64,000 bases of DNA from Desulfobotulus pelophilus (GTDB lineage Bacteria; Desulfobacterota; Desulfobacteria; Desulfobacterales; ASO4-4), in NCBI RefSeq assembly GCF_026155325.1, contig NZ_JAPFPW010000012.1, positions 1-64,000 of the forward strand. The letters run 5' to 3'. The translations under genes were made by a program, and so were the position numbers. Each line of letters starts with the position of its first letter. Within the stretch, counting starts at the first letter, position 1. Shown here in pieces: positions 1 to 10,928 of the stretch. A model generated the notes under the pieces. The model was not told where the DNA came from. It worked only from the letters and a program-made list of their open reading frames with translations, and did not search any database.

Positions 1-865
<865 letters not shown>

Positions 866-3800
866 TTAGAGCACCCGCATGGGCCGGATGCCTGTTTCCT
901 GAGCGGCAAAGGAGCGGAACTCTTCGGCCCGGAGGGGTTGTGAAAATAGAAACCCCTGCATCATGTCACAGTTGTGGGCGCGGAGGAAGGTAAGCTGGTC
1001 TTCCGTTTCCACGCCTTCTGCCACTACCGTAAGCCCCAGGCTGTGGGCCAGCGAGAGGATGGAGAGCACAATGGATGCGTCATCCTGATTATGGGGAATT
1101 TCCTGTATAAAGGATTTATCCACCTTGAGTACCTGTATGGGAAAGCGTTTGAGGTAACTCAAAGATGAGTAGCCGGTTCCGAAGTCGTCTATGGCAAAAC
1201 GTATGCCCATATGGGCAAAACGTGAGAGAGTCCGGATGGCGGAATCCGCATCTTCCATAATCACACTCTCTGTGAGTTCCAGCTCCAGCTGTTCCGGTGG
1301 CAGGCCGGTATGGGTCAGCAACAGGGAAATTTCATCACAGAGCCCCGGCTGTTGAAACTGCACAGCGGAAAGGTTGACGGCAAGGGAAAGTCCGTGCAGG
1401 CCTTCTCGTTGCCATCGGGCAGCTTCCTTCACGGCATTTTCCAGTATCCAGCTTCCAATGGGAAGAATGAGGCCCGTTTCTTCTGCAATGGGAACAAAGA
1501 TGGAGGGGGCAACCGGATCTCCACCATTCGGATGCCAGCGGAGCAGGGCTTCCGCCCCCGTTATTTTTCCGGAAACAAGATCCACTTTGGGTTGATAAAC
1601 AAGGTGAAATTCATTTTTTTCAAGGGCTTTACGTAAAAGGTTTTCCATATCCATGCGTTGTATGGCAAAGGTATTCATTTCCGGAGAGAAGAGGGCAAAG
1701 CTGTTTTTACCGGTCTGCTTTCCACGATACATGGCCGTTTCCGCATTCTTGATGAGGCTTTCTTCATTCTCTCCATCATCGGGGAACAGGGCAATACCGA
1801 TGGTGAGGGATGCAAAATATTCTCTGTCTTTCATGCTAAACGGTTTTTTGAGTATGTTTTTGATTCGGAGAGCCGTGGCAGCAGCGGTGCCTGAGTCCTG
1901 GATCATGGGGCTGATCACCACGAATTTATCGCCGGCAAAGCGGGCTAAAAATTCTTCCGCCTTAAGTATGGAAGCAATGCGACGCGTAATTTTCTTCAGG
2001 ATATGATCTCCCGTAAGGTGGCCCAGGGAGTCGTTGACATTCTTGAAGTTGTCTATGTCCAGAAACAGAACGGCCAGCTTTTCCTTTCTCTGGCGTGCAA
2101 GAGCAATCATTTTTTCGAGTTCTTCCGTCAGCATTCTCCGGTTGGCAAGACCTGTGAGGGTATCATGGAAGGTTTGAAAGTGCAGTGCCTCCATGCTGGT
2201 TTTCAGTTCGCTGATGTCGTGAAAAACAGCCATGTAGCGTACGGTTTTTCCGGTTTCATCGGGAATGCCCGTAATGGCAAGCCACTGGGGGTAGGTTTCA
2301 CCATTTTTTCTCCGATTCCAGACTTCTCCGCTCCATTCGCCATTTTTCTGAAGGGCATTCCATACATTTCTATAAAAACCCTGTGGGTGAATATCGGATT
2401 TTAAAACCATGGGATCTTTTCCCAGAACTTCTTCCGGAGCAAAACCCGTAATGGTTGAAAAGGCCGGGTTGACCCGTTCTATGATCATACTGGCATTGGT
2501 TATACAGATACCTTCTATGGTGTTTTCAAAAACCGTATCCGAAAGGAGAAGGAGCCGCTCGTAGGCTTTTTTTTCTGTAATTTCATGCCCGTAAAGGTAC
2601 CATGCCTTACCGTCTGAAAGGGGGCTTGCGGTAAAAAGGAAAGTTTTGTCTGCTATGGTGGCTTCCACGGAACCCGAGCCGGCGGTTTTTGTGCAGTCCT
2701 TAATTATTTTTTCCCATTCTTCACGAATCCTCTGGCCGGGAACGAGATCCCATCCGTTCAGCTGTTCCCGTGCCGCCTTGTTCATATAGTCCAGTATGAA
2801 ATTTTGGGTTATTCTCAGAACAGGGTTGGGGTTTTCATCCGGAAAGCGGGCAAGGGCTCTGGCTTTTTCCTCGGATTCCCTCCGCTGTTGAACTTCTTTT
2901 TTCAGAGTGCTGTGTCCGGTTTGAATATACTCCATGAAATGGTTGAAACATCTGGCAAGAACGCCGGATTCTCCATCGGAAAGAACGGGAGCACGCAGGG
3001 AAAAATCTCCTTTTTCGGCTTCACGCATGATGGCGACAAGGCTTTCAATGGGTTTTGTGATGGATCGTCCCAGCCATGCCGTAAGGGGTATGAGGACAAT
3101 GAGGCAGAGCAGTAGAGAGGCAAAGAGGGTTTTGCTGAGGTTGTGAATGGGTGCGTAGAATTCATCCGTATAGGCTGTTGCGGCAATGACAAGGCCCAGT
3201 TCCGGTACGTGGGCGGAAAGTATCACTTTGTTTCTGGGTTTGTTTTCCTGGGGGTTCTGCCAGGTGTAGCGGTGAACGACACGGTCTGCCTGCAGAATTT
3301 TACGGATAATGGGCCTGCCTTCGGTATCCAGCCATTTTTCAATGTTCTGTGGTTCAAAGTGGGGGTGAATGAGAAGCTCGCCGCTTTTGTCCATCAGAAA
3401 GGCGTACCCGCTTTTTCCAAACCGGAGGTTGTTAATGGCTTCCCTCAGGTCGTCGATTCTCAGAAGGTCCCGGAATTCATCCCTGTAGGAGGAAGCGGAA
3501 ACAATCCAGTCCCAGGGCTCAAAGTATCCCATATACAGGGCTTTGGGTCTGAAATTCTGTTCCCCCGGGTTTTTCCAGTCGTATTCAACATAGCCATCCT
3601 TTGTCCGTTTCTGTTGAGTGACGAAATCAAAATGAGACATATCCTGGCCCTCCAGGTTTCTGTCCATATGGTGCTGCAGAACGCCCTCCTGATTGAGAAC
3701 ATAAATATATCCTGTGTGTCCGATGACCTGCCTGCGGAAAAAAGCGGATGCCTGTATTCTGGCCTGATTTTCAGACAGAGTGCCTGTTTCTGTCTGTCGG

Positions 3801-4066
3801 TGCAGTTCTTGTAAAATCTGCAGATTGGTTTCGACAACGGTTCTGAGGTGGTTACGTATGGCCACGTTTCCTGCCGTATGGATGAGGCTGTGGATGGTTC
3901 CTGTGGTTTTGTCAAAAGTACTTTGTATGTGTCGTTCAATGGTGAGGCGCAGAAGGGTGTGGGCACCTATGCCGGTAAAGGTCATGGCCATGATGAAAAG
4001 GGTCAGATAGCTGACCAGCATACGATTCCGGATGGGCATGTTCAGAAATTTCTGCATCAGGGCCAT
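866..4066 (-). CDS. Membrane Cache-HAMP-PAS-GGDEF-EAL protein, probable c-di-GMP phosphodiesterase
   Basis: A 1066-residue signalling protein. Order: transmembrane helix (about 14-34), periplasmic Cache-like sensor (YIYVLNQEGVLQHH, then YFEPWDWIVSAS), second helix near 310-335, HAMP, two PAS segments (the second starts TVFENTIEGICITN), GGDEF, EAL. The GGDEF signature reads AGDKF, so cyclase activity is unlikely. The EAL domain keeps EALLRW, ELTES, DDFGTGYSSL and AEGVETE, so c-di-GMP hydrolysis is predicted. The frame extends upstream to 4195, but I chose the ATG at 4066 because AGGTGG lies eight bases before it and the extension is not protein-like. It has its own sigma-70 promoter and stands alone. 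The ligand sensed is unknown. Confidence 0.88.
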   Translation of the reverse strand: MALMQKFLNMPIRNRMLVSYLTLFIMAMTFTGIGAHTLLRLTIERHIQSTFDKTTGTIHSLIHTAGNVAIRNHLRTVVETNLQILQELHRQTETGTLSENQARIQASAFFRRQVIGHTGYIYVLNQEGVLQHHMDRNLEGQDMSHFDFVTQQKRTKDGYVEYDWKNPGEQNFRPKALYMGYFEPWDWIVSASSYRDEFRDLLRIDDLREAINNLRFGKSGYAFLMDKSGELLIHPHFEPQNIEKWLDTEGRPIIRKILQADRVVHRYTWQNPQENKPRNKVILSAHVPELGLVIAATAYTDEFYAPIHNLSKTLFASLLLCLIVLIPLTAWLGRSITKPIESLVAIMREAEKGDFSLRAPVLSDGESGVLARCFNHFMEYIQTGHSTLKKEVQQRRESEEKARALARFPDENPNPVLRITQNFILDYMNKAAREQLNGWDLVPGQRIREEWEKIIKDCTKTAGSGSVEATIADKTFLFTASPLSDGKAWYLYGHEITEKKAYERLLLLSDTVFENTIEGICITNASMIIERVNPAFSTITGFAPEEVLGKDPMVLKSDIHPQGFYRNVWNALQKNGEWSGEVWNRRKNGETYPQWLAITGIPDETGKTVRYMAVFHDISELKTSMEALHFQTFHDTLTGLANRRMLTEELEKMIALARQRKEKLAVLFLDIDNFKNVNDSLGHLTGDHILKKITRRIASILKAEEFLARFAGDKFVVISPMIQDSGTAAATALRIKNILKKPFSMKDREYFASLTIGIALFPDDGENEESLIKNAETAMYRGKQTGKNSFALFSPEMNTFAIQRMDMENLLRKALEKNEFHLVYQPKVDLVSGKITGAEALLRWHPNGGDPVAPSIFVPIAEETGLILPIGSWILENAVKEAARWQREGLHGLSLAVNLSAVQFQQPGLCDEISLLLTHTGLPPEQLELELTESVIMEDADSAIRTLSRFAHMGIRFAIDDFGTGYSSLSYLKRFPIQVLKVDKSFIQEIPHNQDDASIVLSILSLAHSLGLTVVAEGVETEDQLTFLRAHNCDMMQGFLFSQPLRAEEFRSFAAQETGIRPMRVL

Positions 4067-4214
4067 GGAAGAATCCACCTGACAGGACGTTTGGGAAGAA
4101 ATCAGTCTGGTTTTTACCGTATACGCACATGGAAAGGAGACGTGTGGTTCCCTCTCTTCCGACAACGGAAAGGGGGTCGGGTACGGGCGGGACATATTGT
4201 AACGATAAGGTCAG

Positions 4215-4243
4215 AGTATAGAAGAATCGTTGTCTTTTGTCAA
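4215..4243 (-). promoter_or_regulatory. Sigma-70 promoter of the Cache/EAL gene
   Basis: On the minus strand TTGACA (4243-4238) and TATACT (4220-4215) are separated by exactly 17 bases, a near-consensus pair. The expected start is near 4208, giving a leader of about 140 bases to the chosen ATG at 4066. Confidence 0.75.
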
Positions 4244-4481
4244 TTTACAAAACAGAGATGTATTTCATGAATGAAAGACAGGGCAGGGCAAGCAAATTCT
4301 GTTTTTTCCCCGGAACCCTTCCCACCCTTGCGCCTGCAGGGCTTCCGGTGGTAATCATAGCAGGTTTATGTTTCCTCTTTCTTTTTGAAGACTTTTTCCA
4401 TGCGCTTAGTTTACCTTGCCAAGATGTCTTATTGTCACAGAAAAGCGCACTATGCGTGATCCGTAAGGAGGTTTCATCCTG

Positions 4482-7400
4482 ATGCATACAGAAAAAACAT
4501 GGGTGCTGGGTGTGGATGTGGGTTCGGTAACCATCGGTATGGCTCTTGTGGCATCCGATGGCAGTATCGGTCGCACGGCCTGTCGTTTTCATCATGGTGA
4601 TATCATCGCAACGCTGGAGATTCTTTTTCAAGATTTTGAAGGTGAGAATCCTGCAGCCCTCGTTACAACGGGCAGGGCTCGCGGGTATTTTGAAAGTCAG
4701 GGGCATTATGATGAAAGGGTGGCCCTGATCGCAGCCCTCAGGAAAAGGCAGCCTTCCGCCCGGGCAGCCCTTGTGGTGGGCGGGGAGAAGTTCGGGCTGA
4801 TCCGTTTTGATGCCAATGGAGCTTATCAGAGTTACAGGGGGAACACTTCCTGTGCTGCAGGCACGGGTAGTTTTCTTGATCAGCAGGCTGGCCGTCTGGG
4901 TTTTTCCGGTGCCGCAGAACTGGCAGAGATGGCCGACTCCCATAGAGGAGAACCTCCTAAAATTGCTTCCCGCTGTGCTGTTTTCGCCAAAACAGACCTG
5001 ATTCATGCCCAGCAGGAAGGGTATTCACAGGCCGCTATCTGTGATGGGCTCTGCGAAGGTCTGGCCCGGAATGTGGTGGATACGGTTCTTTCCGATGCCG
5101 CATGGCAGGGGCCGGTGGTCATGGTGGGGGGGGTAGCCCTTAACGGTGCGGTACGCCGCCATATGGAAAAGCTCGCTGGTGAATCGTTTATTGTGGATCC
5201 CCTTTCCCATCTTTTCGGTGCTGTGGGTACGGCCCTGCATTACCACAGGGAACATCCCGATTTGGTGCGGCGGTGTGTCTGGCCCGTTGCCATCCATGCC
5301 CGCAAGGAAACCTCCATCGCCACTGCCTGTTATCCTCCTCTGACCCTTGAGATGTCTGTCTGGCCCGAATTTGCTGGCCTTGCCACCAGTATTTTTCGGC
5401 CAGAGCACGGTGAGGGACCGGATGTGGAAGTGGACCTTTACCAGCTCCCCGAGGTTTTTGGTGGCAGCCCTCATATTCTGGGAGTAGACATCGGTTCCAC
5501 CAGTACCAAAGCCGTTCTGGTTTCCCCAAAAGGAGGGGTGGCGGCGGGCTTCTATACCCGGACTCAGGGACGGCCCGTGGCGGCTATCTGTTCCATTCTG
5601 GAAGCTCTGGACGGGATGCAGCGGTCCTCTGGTATCACGGTGCCTTTGGCGGGCTGCGCCACTACAGGTTCCGGCAGGAAGTTTGTGGGGGGTATTCTGG
5701 GGGCGGATCTCATACTGGATGAAATCACAGCCCATGCAAAGGCCGCCAGTATGCTGAATCCGAAGGTGGATACCATCATTGAGATCGGTGGGCAGGATGC
5801 CAAGTTCACCACCCTGAAGGATGGTCGGGTTACCAGTTCCATCATGAACAATGTCTGTGCTGCTGGAACGGGCAGTTTTATTGAGGAGCAGGCCCAGAAG
5901 CTGGGGGTTGCCATTTCCGATTATGCCCGTCTCACCGAAGGCGTGGCCGCTCCCCTTTCCAGTGATCGCTGTACGGTGTTCATGGAAAGGGATCTGAATC
6001 ATTATCTGGCGGAAGGCTTTTCCGTGGAGGAGGTGCTGGCCAGTGCCCTGCATTCCGTCCGGGAAAATTACCTTCTCAAGGTGGCTACGGAAAGCCGGAT
6101 TGGCGATGTGATTTTTTTTCAGGGAGCCACGGCTAAAAACCGGTCCCTTGTGGCAGCCTTTGAACAGCGTTTGCAAAAACCCATTCTGGTGTCCCGTTAC
6201 TGCCATCTGACAGGTGCTCTGGGAGCTGCCCTTGCTCTTGGTGAAGCCCTGCCAGAAGCCACCGCTTTCAGGGGTGTGGAGATATATAAGCATCCCATCC
6301 CCATTGAGACGGAGGTGTGCACCCTGTGCACCAACCACTGCAAACTCACTGTTGCACAGGTAGCCGGGGCAAAGGTGGCCTATGGTTTTCTCTGCGGCAG
6401 GGATTACGAAACAGAAAACTATGTGAATCGCAACCGTGCGGGTTTTTCCCTGAGCAAGGTGAGAAAAAAGGCGCTGGCCATGGCAGACATGGTGCCGCCG
6501 GAAGAAGGGGAACTGACCATTGGTCTGCCTGCTGCCCTGCATCTGTATGAGGATCAGGGTTTCTGGAAGGTCTTTTTTGAACGGCTGGGCTTTGCCGTAC
6601 GGAGCAGTGATACCTATGCGGAAGGAGTTCGAAGTGGCAAGGTGCTGGCCGGAGCAGAGTTCTGCGCTCCCATGAGTGCCATGCACGGTCATGTGGCCTG
6701 GCTTTTGGAAAGAACGGACTATGTTTTCCTCCCCTTTTATTTTGAGGAGCGCCGGTCGGACAAAACGGCACGTCGTCAGTATTGCTATTATACGCAGTTT
6801 GTTCCCTCTCTGGCGTCCTTTATGGACAGCGCGCGGGTTCTGCGGCCCACGGTCCGGTATCTGTATCCGGATCTGCATACCAAAATGGAACTTTACCGCA
6901 TGCTGCGCCGTATCAGTGGCCGGGACATTGGTTTTCTGGAGGTGTCCAGAGCATGGGATGCGGCCACCCGCTATAAAGAGGAGTCCGGAAAACGATTGCA
7001 GGAAGTGGGGAAAAAGGCAAAAGATGGCGGGGATATCCGCGTGCTGTTGCTGGGCCGTCCTTACAATGTGCTGCCTTCCTGGGCCAACAAGGGTATCCCG
7101 GAAATTTTTGAATCCCTTGGGGTGCGTCCCTTTTTTCAGGACATGCTGCCGGATCCTGATAAAAAGGATACTTCCCTGCAGCCTCTGCTGGATACGGTTC
7201 ACTGGCGTTATGCGGCCCGCATTCTTGCCGCTGTGGAGGAAACGGCAAAAATACCAGGGTTGTACCCGGTGTTTGTGACGGCCTTTAAATGTGCACCGGA
7301 CAGCTTCATTCTGGACTATGCCAAGGCCATTCTGGAAGCCTGGGATAAGCCCTATCTGGTGCTGGAGCTGGATGAGCACGATTCCAGTGTGGGGTATGAA

Positions 7401-8723
7401 ACCCGTATTGAGGCAGCCATCCGTGCCTTCAGGAATCACAACGAAGGGCAGCAGCCTGCCGCACCTGCCGTACTGAAAGGGGTGAACCCGGAGATGGCTG
7501 CAAGCCTAGAGGGGAAAACCCTGGTGCTGCCCAACTGGGATCCCATTACATGCCGCCTGCTGGCTGCCAATCTCCGCAGGGAAGGACTGCGGGTCATTGT
7601 TATGGAGGAAAGCGAAGCGGCCATCCGTCGCAGTCTGCGGTTTAATACGGGGCAGTGTATTCCGGTCAATGCCATAGCGGAAGAATATGTGGAAACCATC
7701 GACCGGTACGATCTGGATCCGGAAAAGACAGTCCTGTGGATGATGAAGTCGGACATTGCCTGCAACATCAAGCTTTATCCCCATCATATTAAAACCCTCC
7801 TTGCCCGTTATGGGGAAAAATATGGCAGGGCAGGTCTTTATGTGGGCGATCTTTCCTTTATTGAAATTTCCATGCGCTCGGCCTTCAATACCTATATTGC
7901 CTATCTGTTTGGCGGGCTTCTGCGCAGGGTTGCCTGCAGAATCCGGCCCAGGGAAAAACTTGTGGGCATGACGGATGCGGTGCTGGAAAAAGCCATCACC
8001 GTTATGGAGGCTGCCTTTATGGGTGAAAAGGGGAAGGAAGATGCGGCAAGGGAAGTGGCGGCCATGTTTTCCTCCATTCCTCAGGAGGACGGGGCAAGGG
8101 TCAAGGTGGCTGTGTTCGGGGATATTTATGTCCGGGACAATGATGTGATGAACCAGAATCTTGTCCGTTTCATCGAGTCCCACGGCGGTGAGGTGATTCC
8201 CATGCCCTACAGTGATTATGCACGTATGACCGCTGAGGTATATTTTAAAAAATGGTTCAATGAAGGAAAATACCGGAATCTGATTTCCTACCGGCCCCTG
8301 CTGGCAGCCCTGTCCCGTCTGGAGTGGCGGTATTACCGCCATTTTGAACCCCTGATCGGAGAACCGAGACCGGAATATGATGTGCCGCCCGGGGACATCC
8401 TGAAGGAGTACGGGGTTTCCATTGAAAATACAGGCGAATCTCTGGATAACCTGCTGAAGGTGTTCTACCTGCACAGGCACCATCCGGATCTGGGGCTTTT
8501 TGTACAGGTGAGCCCTGCCTTCTGCTGTGCATCTCTGGTTACGGAGGCCATGGCCGGACGCATAGAAGAAAAAACCGGTATTCCCGTGGTGTCCATTACC
8601 TATGATGGCACGGGTGGTTTCCGGAATCAGGATCTGGTTCCTTACCTTACCTTCCCGAGGGTGAAAAAAGGGGAGGAATCCTGCCTGTCAAAGGGAGGGT
8701 TTCCCTTTCTCTGTGCCCTGTAA
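4482..8723 (+). CDS. Giant acyl-CoA dehydratase activase-like protein (tandem BadF/HgdC ATPase + DUF2229 + HgdB-like)
   Basis: A 1413-residue fusion related to the ATP-dependent electron activators of 2-hydroxyacyl-CoA dehydratases and benzoyl-CoA reductases. Two ASKHA ATPase modules are visible: DVGSVTIGMALV with CAAGTGSFLDQQ (about 9-250), and DIGSTSTKAVLV with CAAGTGSFIEEQ (about 330-600). Both keep the two cysteines expected to ligate a [4Fe-4S] cluster (CAAGTGSF plus RCAVF or RCTVF). Next come a Cys-rich stretch CTLCTNHC (about 612), a DUF2229-like region, and an HgdB-like C-terminal part (VKVAVFGDIYVRDNDV). The start has AAGGAGG ten bases upstream. Close homologues in anaerobes are usually annotated only as activase-related; no dehydratase or reductase partner is encoded nearby, so the substrate is unknown. 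The 3' end overlaps the convergent gene by 36 bases. Confidence 0.85.
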   Translation: MHTEKTWVLGVDVGSVTIGMALVASDGSIGRTACRFHHGDIIATLEILFQDFEGENPAALVTTGRARGYFESQGHYDERVALIAALRKRQPSARAALVVGGEKFGLIRFDANGAYQSYRGNTSCAAGTGSFLDQQAGRLGFSGAAELAEMADSHRGEPPKIASRCAVFAKTDLIHAQQEGYSQAAICDGLCEGLARNVVDTVLSDAAWQGPVVMVGGVALNGAVRRHMEKLAGESFIVDPLSHLFGAVGTALHYHREHPDLVRRCVWPVAIHARKETSIATACYPPLTLEMSVWPEFAGLATSIFRPEHGEGPDVEVDLYQLPEVFGGSPHILGVDIGSTSTKAVLVSPKGGVAAGFYTRTQGRPVAAICSILEALDGMQRSSGITVPLAGCATTGSGRKFVGGILGADLILDEITAHAKAASMLNPKVDTIIEIGGQDAKFTTLKDGRVTSSIMNNVCAAGTGSFIEEQAQKLGVAISDYARLTEGVAAPLSSDRCTVFMERDLNHYLAEGFSVEEVLASALHSVRENYLLKVATESRIGDVIFFQGATAKNRSLVAAFEQRLQKPILVSRYCHLTGALGAALALGEALPEATAFRGVEIYKHPIPIETEVCTLCTNHCKLTVAQVAGAKVAYGFLCGRDYETENYVNRNRAGFSLSKVRKKALAMADMVPPEEGELTIGLPAALHLYEDQGFWKVFFERLGFAVRSSDTYAEGVRSGKVLAGAEFCAPMSAMHGHVAWLLERTDYVFLPFYFEERRSDKTARRQYCYYTQFVPSLASFMDSARVLRPTVRYLYPDLHTKMELYRMLRRISGRDIGFLEVSRAWDAATRYKEESGKRLQEVGKKAKDGGDIRVLLLGRPYNVLPSWANKGIPEIFESLGVRPFFQDMLPDPDKKDTSLQPLLDTVHWRYAARILAAVEETAKIPGLYPVFVTAFKCAPDSFILDYAKAILEAWDKPYLVLELDEHDSSVGYETRIEAAIRAFRNHNEGQQPAAPAVLKGVNPEMAASLEGKTLVLPNWDPITCRLLAANLRREGLRVIVMEESEAAIRRSLRFNTGQCIPVNAIAEEYVETIDRYDLDPEKTVLWMMKSDIACNIKLYPHHIKTLLARYGEKYGRAGLYVGDLSFIEISMRSAFNTYIAYLFGGLLRRVACRIRPREKLVGMTDAVLEKAITVMEAAFMGEKGKEDAAREVAAMFSSIPQEDGARVKVAVFGDIYVRDNDVMNQNLVRFIESHGGEVIPMPYSDYARMTAEVYFKKWFNEGKYRNLISYRPLLAALSRLEWRYYRHFEPLIGEPRPEYDVPPGDILKEYGVSIENTGESLDNLLKVFYLHRHHPDLGLFVQVSPAFCCASLVTEAMAGRIEEKTGIPVVSITYDGTGGFRNQDLVPYLTFPRVKKGEESCLSKGGFPFLCAL

Positions 8724-10928
8724 CCACTCCAGCAGGGCTGGCTCTTCCATGGGACGGGCAAAGAGCCAGCCCTGGCCTTCATCACAGCCAAGGGAGAAGA
8801 GAGCCTGACGCTGGGCTTCGGTTTCCACGCCTTCGGCGGTGATGCTCATGCCGAGGCTGTGACCCAGGCCTATCACCATGCGGGCTATGCTGTCATCTTC
8901 CAGGATTTCATGCACAAAACTGCGGTCAATTTTCAGACGCTGGGTATGGAGGTGGCGCAGAACGCTCAGGGAGGAGAACCCTGTGCCGAAATCGTCTATG
9001 GCCACCTTCACTCCCATGCTCCGGATGGCATCCAGCAGGGTGCGGATTCGCATAAGATCTTCTGCTGCCATGGATTCGGTAATTTCCAGCTCCACCTGTT
9101 CGGCGGGTACGCCCGCATCCTCAATGGCACTCTGCAGTATGGGTATGAAGTCCTGTTCCCTGAGCTGTGCCTGAGATATATTGATGGCCATGATAAGGTC
9201 TGTGAAACCTGCATCCATCAGGCGGTAAAGCTGCTGGCAGGCTGTACGCAGCACAAAGGTTCCCAGTGCTATCATGAGGCCGGACTGTTCGGCCAGCGGA
9301 ATGAAGCGGTCCGGCGGCACAAAGCTGCCATCGGGCATTCGCCAGCGGAGCAGGGCTTCCATACCGCTGGCGAGGCCGGTTTGCAGACTGATTTTCGGTT
9401 GATAGACAAGAAAAAGGAGCTGGGTATTGAAAGCTTCCCTGAGGCTGATGAGAAGACGCATGCGCTCCCGTACGTCTTGGCCCATGGATTCGGAAAAGTA
9501 CAGGGCCGTTCCCTTCTGGCGCAGTTTGGCCTGCTTGAGGGCCACATGGGCATCCTTGAGCAGACGGGATCCGGGGCCGGTATCCTGGGTCAGCCGTACC
9601 AGTCCCATGGTGGCGGATATACGGACATGCTGGCCCATAACCTCAAAGTTGCCGGTAAAAAGATCCTGCAGTTTTTCCGGACTGATTTCCCGTGAAGGCC
9701 CCAACAGGGCGAAGAGATCGCTGCCCAGCCGGGCAATGAGGCTTCCCTGCATACCGTTTTCCAGCCTCCGGGCAATGGCATGGAGCACCGCATCGCCCAT
9801 TTCATGGCCAAGGGTGTCATTGATAGCGGAAAAATCATCAATATCCAGAAGTGCCAGCGTAGTTCTTTTTCTTTCCAGTTCTGGTTGTTCAAGAACTTCC
9901 AGAAGGCGGTTCAGGTTGGGGATGCGGAGCATGGGGTCCAGATAAGCCTGATCCACCAGTCTCTCATAGAGCATGACATTGTCAAAGCCCACAGCCATAC
10001 TGGAGCAGAAAACCTCCAGAAGATCCATTTCTGTGGATTCAAGCGTACGCCGAACTTCCACAAACGCCGCCAGTCCCCGTCCTTTTTCCGTAGCAAAATA
10101 TAAAAGCAGGTCGTGTTCAAAAATGTTTTTTCGTTCCCTGAGGCAATGTTCCAGAGCTTTCTGGACATGGGGCATATTCAGAGTTTCAAGGGGCTGATGC
10201 ATCAGATGACGAAAGTTACCGGCTGCGGCAATGATGCGGGCGGGTTCTTTGTTTTCCCCCGCACCCTCCTGAGCACAGATCAGCCCTTCCGGTTCCATTT
10301 GCAGAAGGGCGCAGAGCTGGGCCACCACGCCTTCGGCAAAAAGCTGCATCCCATTCAGCTTGTTCAGCTCCGTGCTGGCCCTGACCACCATTTCAAGGCC
10401 ACGCCGCATATCCTCATGGCTGCGCATCTGTGTATAGGCCCTCACCGCAGTGGTGAGGCTGGTGAAAAGGCGTACACGGGTGAGTTCGGATTTGGTTTTG
10501 TAGTCGTTGATATCATAACTGCGTATGGTTTCCAGTTCGGGCGCATAGCCGGGCTGGCCGGTACGGAGGATAATCCGCAGGGCTTTCCGGCCGATCTTTT
10601 CGCGGACATGATGGACGACCCTGAGTCCTGCATCATCGGATTCCATGACCACATCCAGCAGGATGACAGCAAGGTTGGGGCTGGCTTCCACCATGCGACA
10701 GGCTTCTTCTCCGGAATGGGCATGGAGAAGCTGCAGGGGCCGGTTTTCAATCTGAAGATCCCGGAGGGCCAGTTCCGTAGCCCGATGAACATCCCCGTCA
10801 TCATCCACCACAAGAATCTGCCAGGGCGGACCGGTGTCCGTGGCCTCCCTGTGGGAAGGGTGGGAGTCCGTATCTTCTTCTATGAAGATAAGTTCATCGG
10901 AGGGTAAGAGCCTTGGCTGATCATTCAT
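8688..10928 (-). CDS. Response regulator REC-DUF3369-GGDEF-EAL, probable c-di-GMP phosphodiesterase
   Basis: A 746-residue response regulator. The receiver starts ILVVDDDGDVHRA, with phospho-acceptor Asp in VILLDVVMES and Lys in NDYKTKSEL. A DUF3369/GAF-like sensor follows, then GGDEF and EAL. The GGDEF site reads GSDLF and is degenerate. The EAL domain keeps EALLRW, ELEITES, DDFGTGFSSL and AEGVETE, so it should hydrolyse c-di-GMP. The open frame starts further upstream, but the ATG at 10928 fits best: it overlaps the stop of the upstream kinase gene (ATGAATGA), has GAGGT before it, and starts just ahead of the receiver. Translational coupling makes the kinase its likely phospho-donor. Confidence 0.9.
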   Translation of the reverse strand: MNDQPRLLPSDELIFIEEDTDSHPSHREATDTGPPWQILVVDDDGDVHRATELALRDLQIENRPLQLLHAHSGEEACRMVEASPNLAVILLDVVMESDDAGLRVVHHVREKIGRKALRIILRTGQPGYAPELETIRSYDINDYKTKSELTRVRLFTSLTTAVRAYTQMRSHEDMRRGLEMVVRASTELNKLNGMQLFAEGVVAQLCALLQMEPEGLICAQEGAGENKEPARIIAAAGNFRHLMHQPLETLNMPHVQKALEHCLRERKNIFEHDLLLYFATEKGRGLAAFVEVRRTLESTEMDLLEVFCSSMAVGFDNVMLYERLVDQAYLDPMLRIPNLNRLLEVLEQPELERKRTTLALLDIDDFSAINDTLGHEMGDAVLHAIARRLENGMQGSLIARLGSDLFALLGPSREISPEKLQDLFTGNFEVMGQHVRISATMGLVRLTQDTGPGSRLLKDAHVALKQAKLRQKGTALYFSESMGQDVRERMRLLISLREAFNTQLLFLVYQPKISLQTGLASGMEALLRWRMPDGSFVPPDRFIPLAEQSGLMIALGTFVLRTACQQLYRLMDAGFTDLIMAINISQAQLREQDFIPILQSAIEDAGVPAEQVELEITESMAAEDLMRIRTLLDAIRSMGVKVAIDDFGTGFSSLSVLRHLHTQRLKIDRSFVHEILEDDSIARMVIGLGHSLGMSITAEGVETEAQRQALFSLGCDEGQGWLFARPMEEPALLEWLQGTEKGKPSL

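Noticed and set aside
5025-7439. 804-codon open frame on the minus strand opposite the activase
   Set aside because: It is rich in His, Gly and Pro with no domain, lies wholly within a well-supported gene, and is a codon-bias shadow. The same applies to long frames opposite dnaK, biotin carboxylase and the pilus ATPase.
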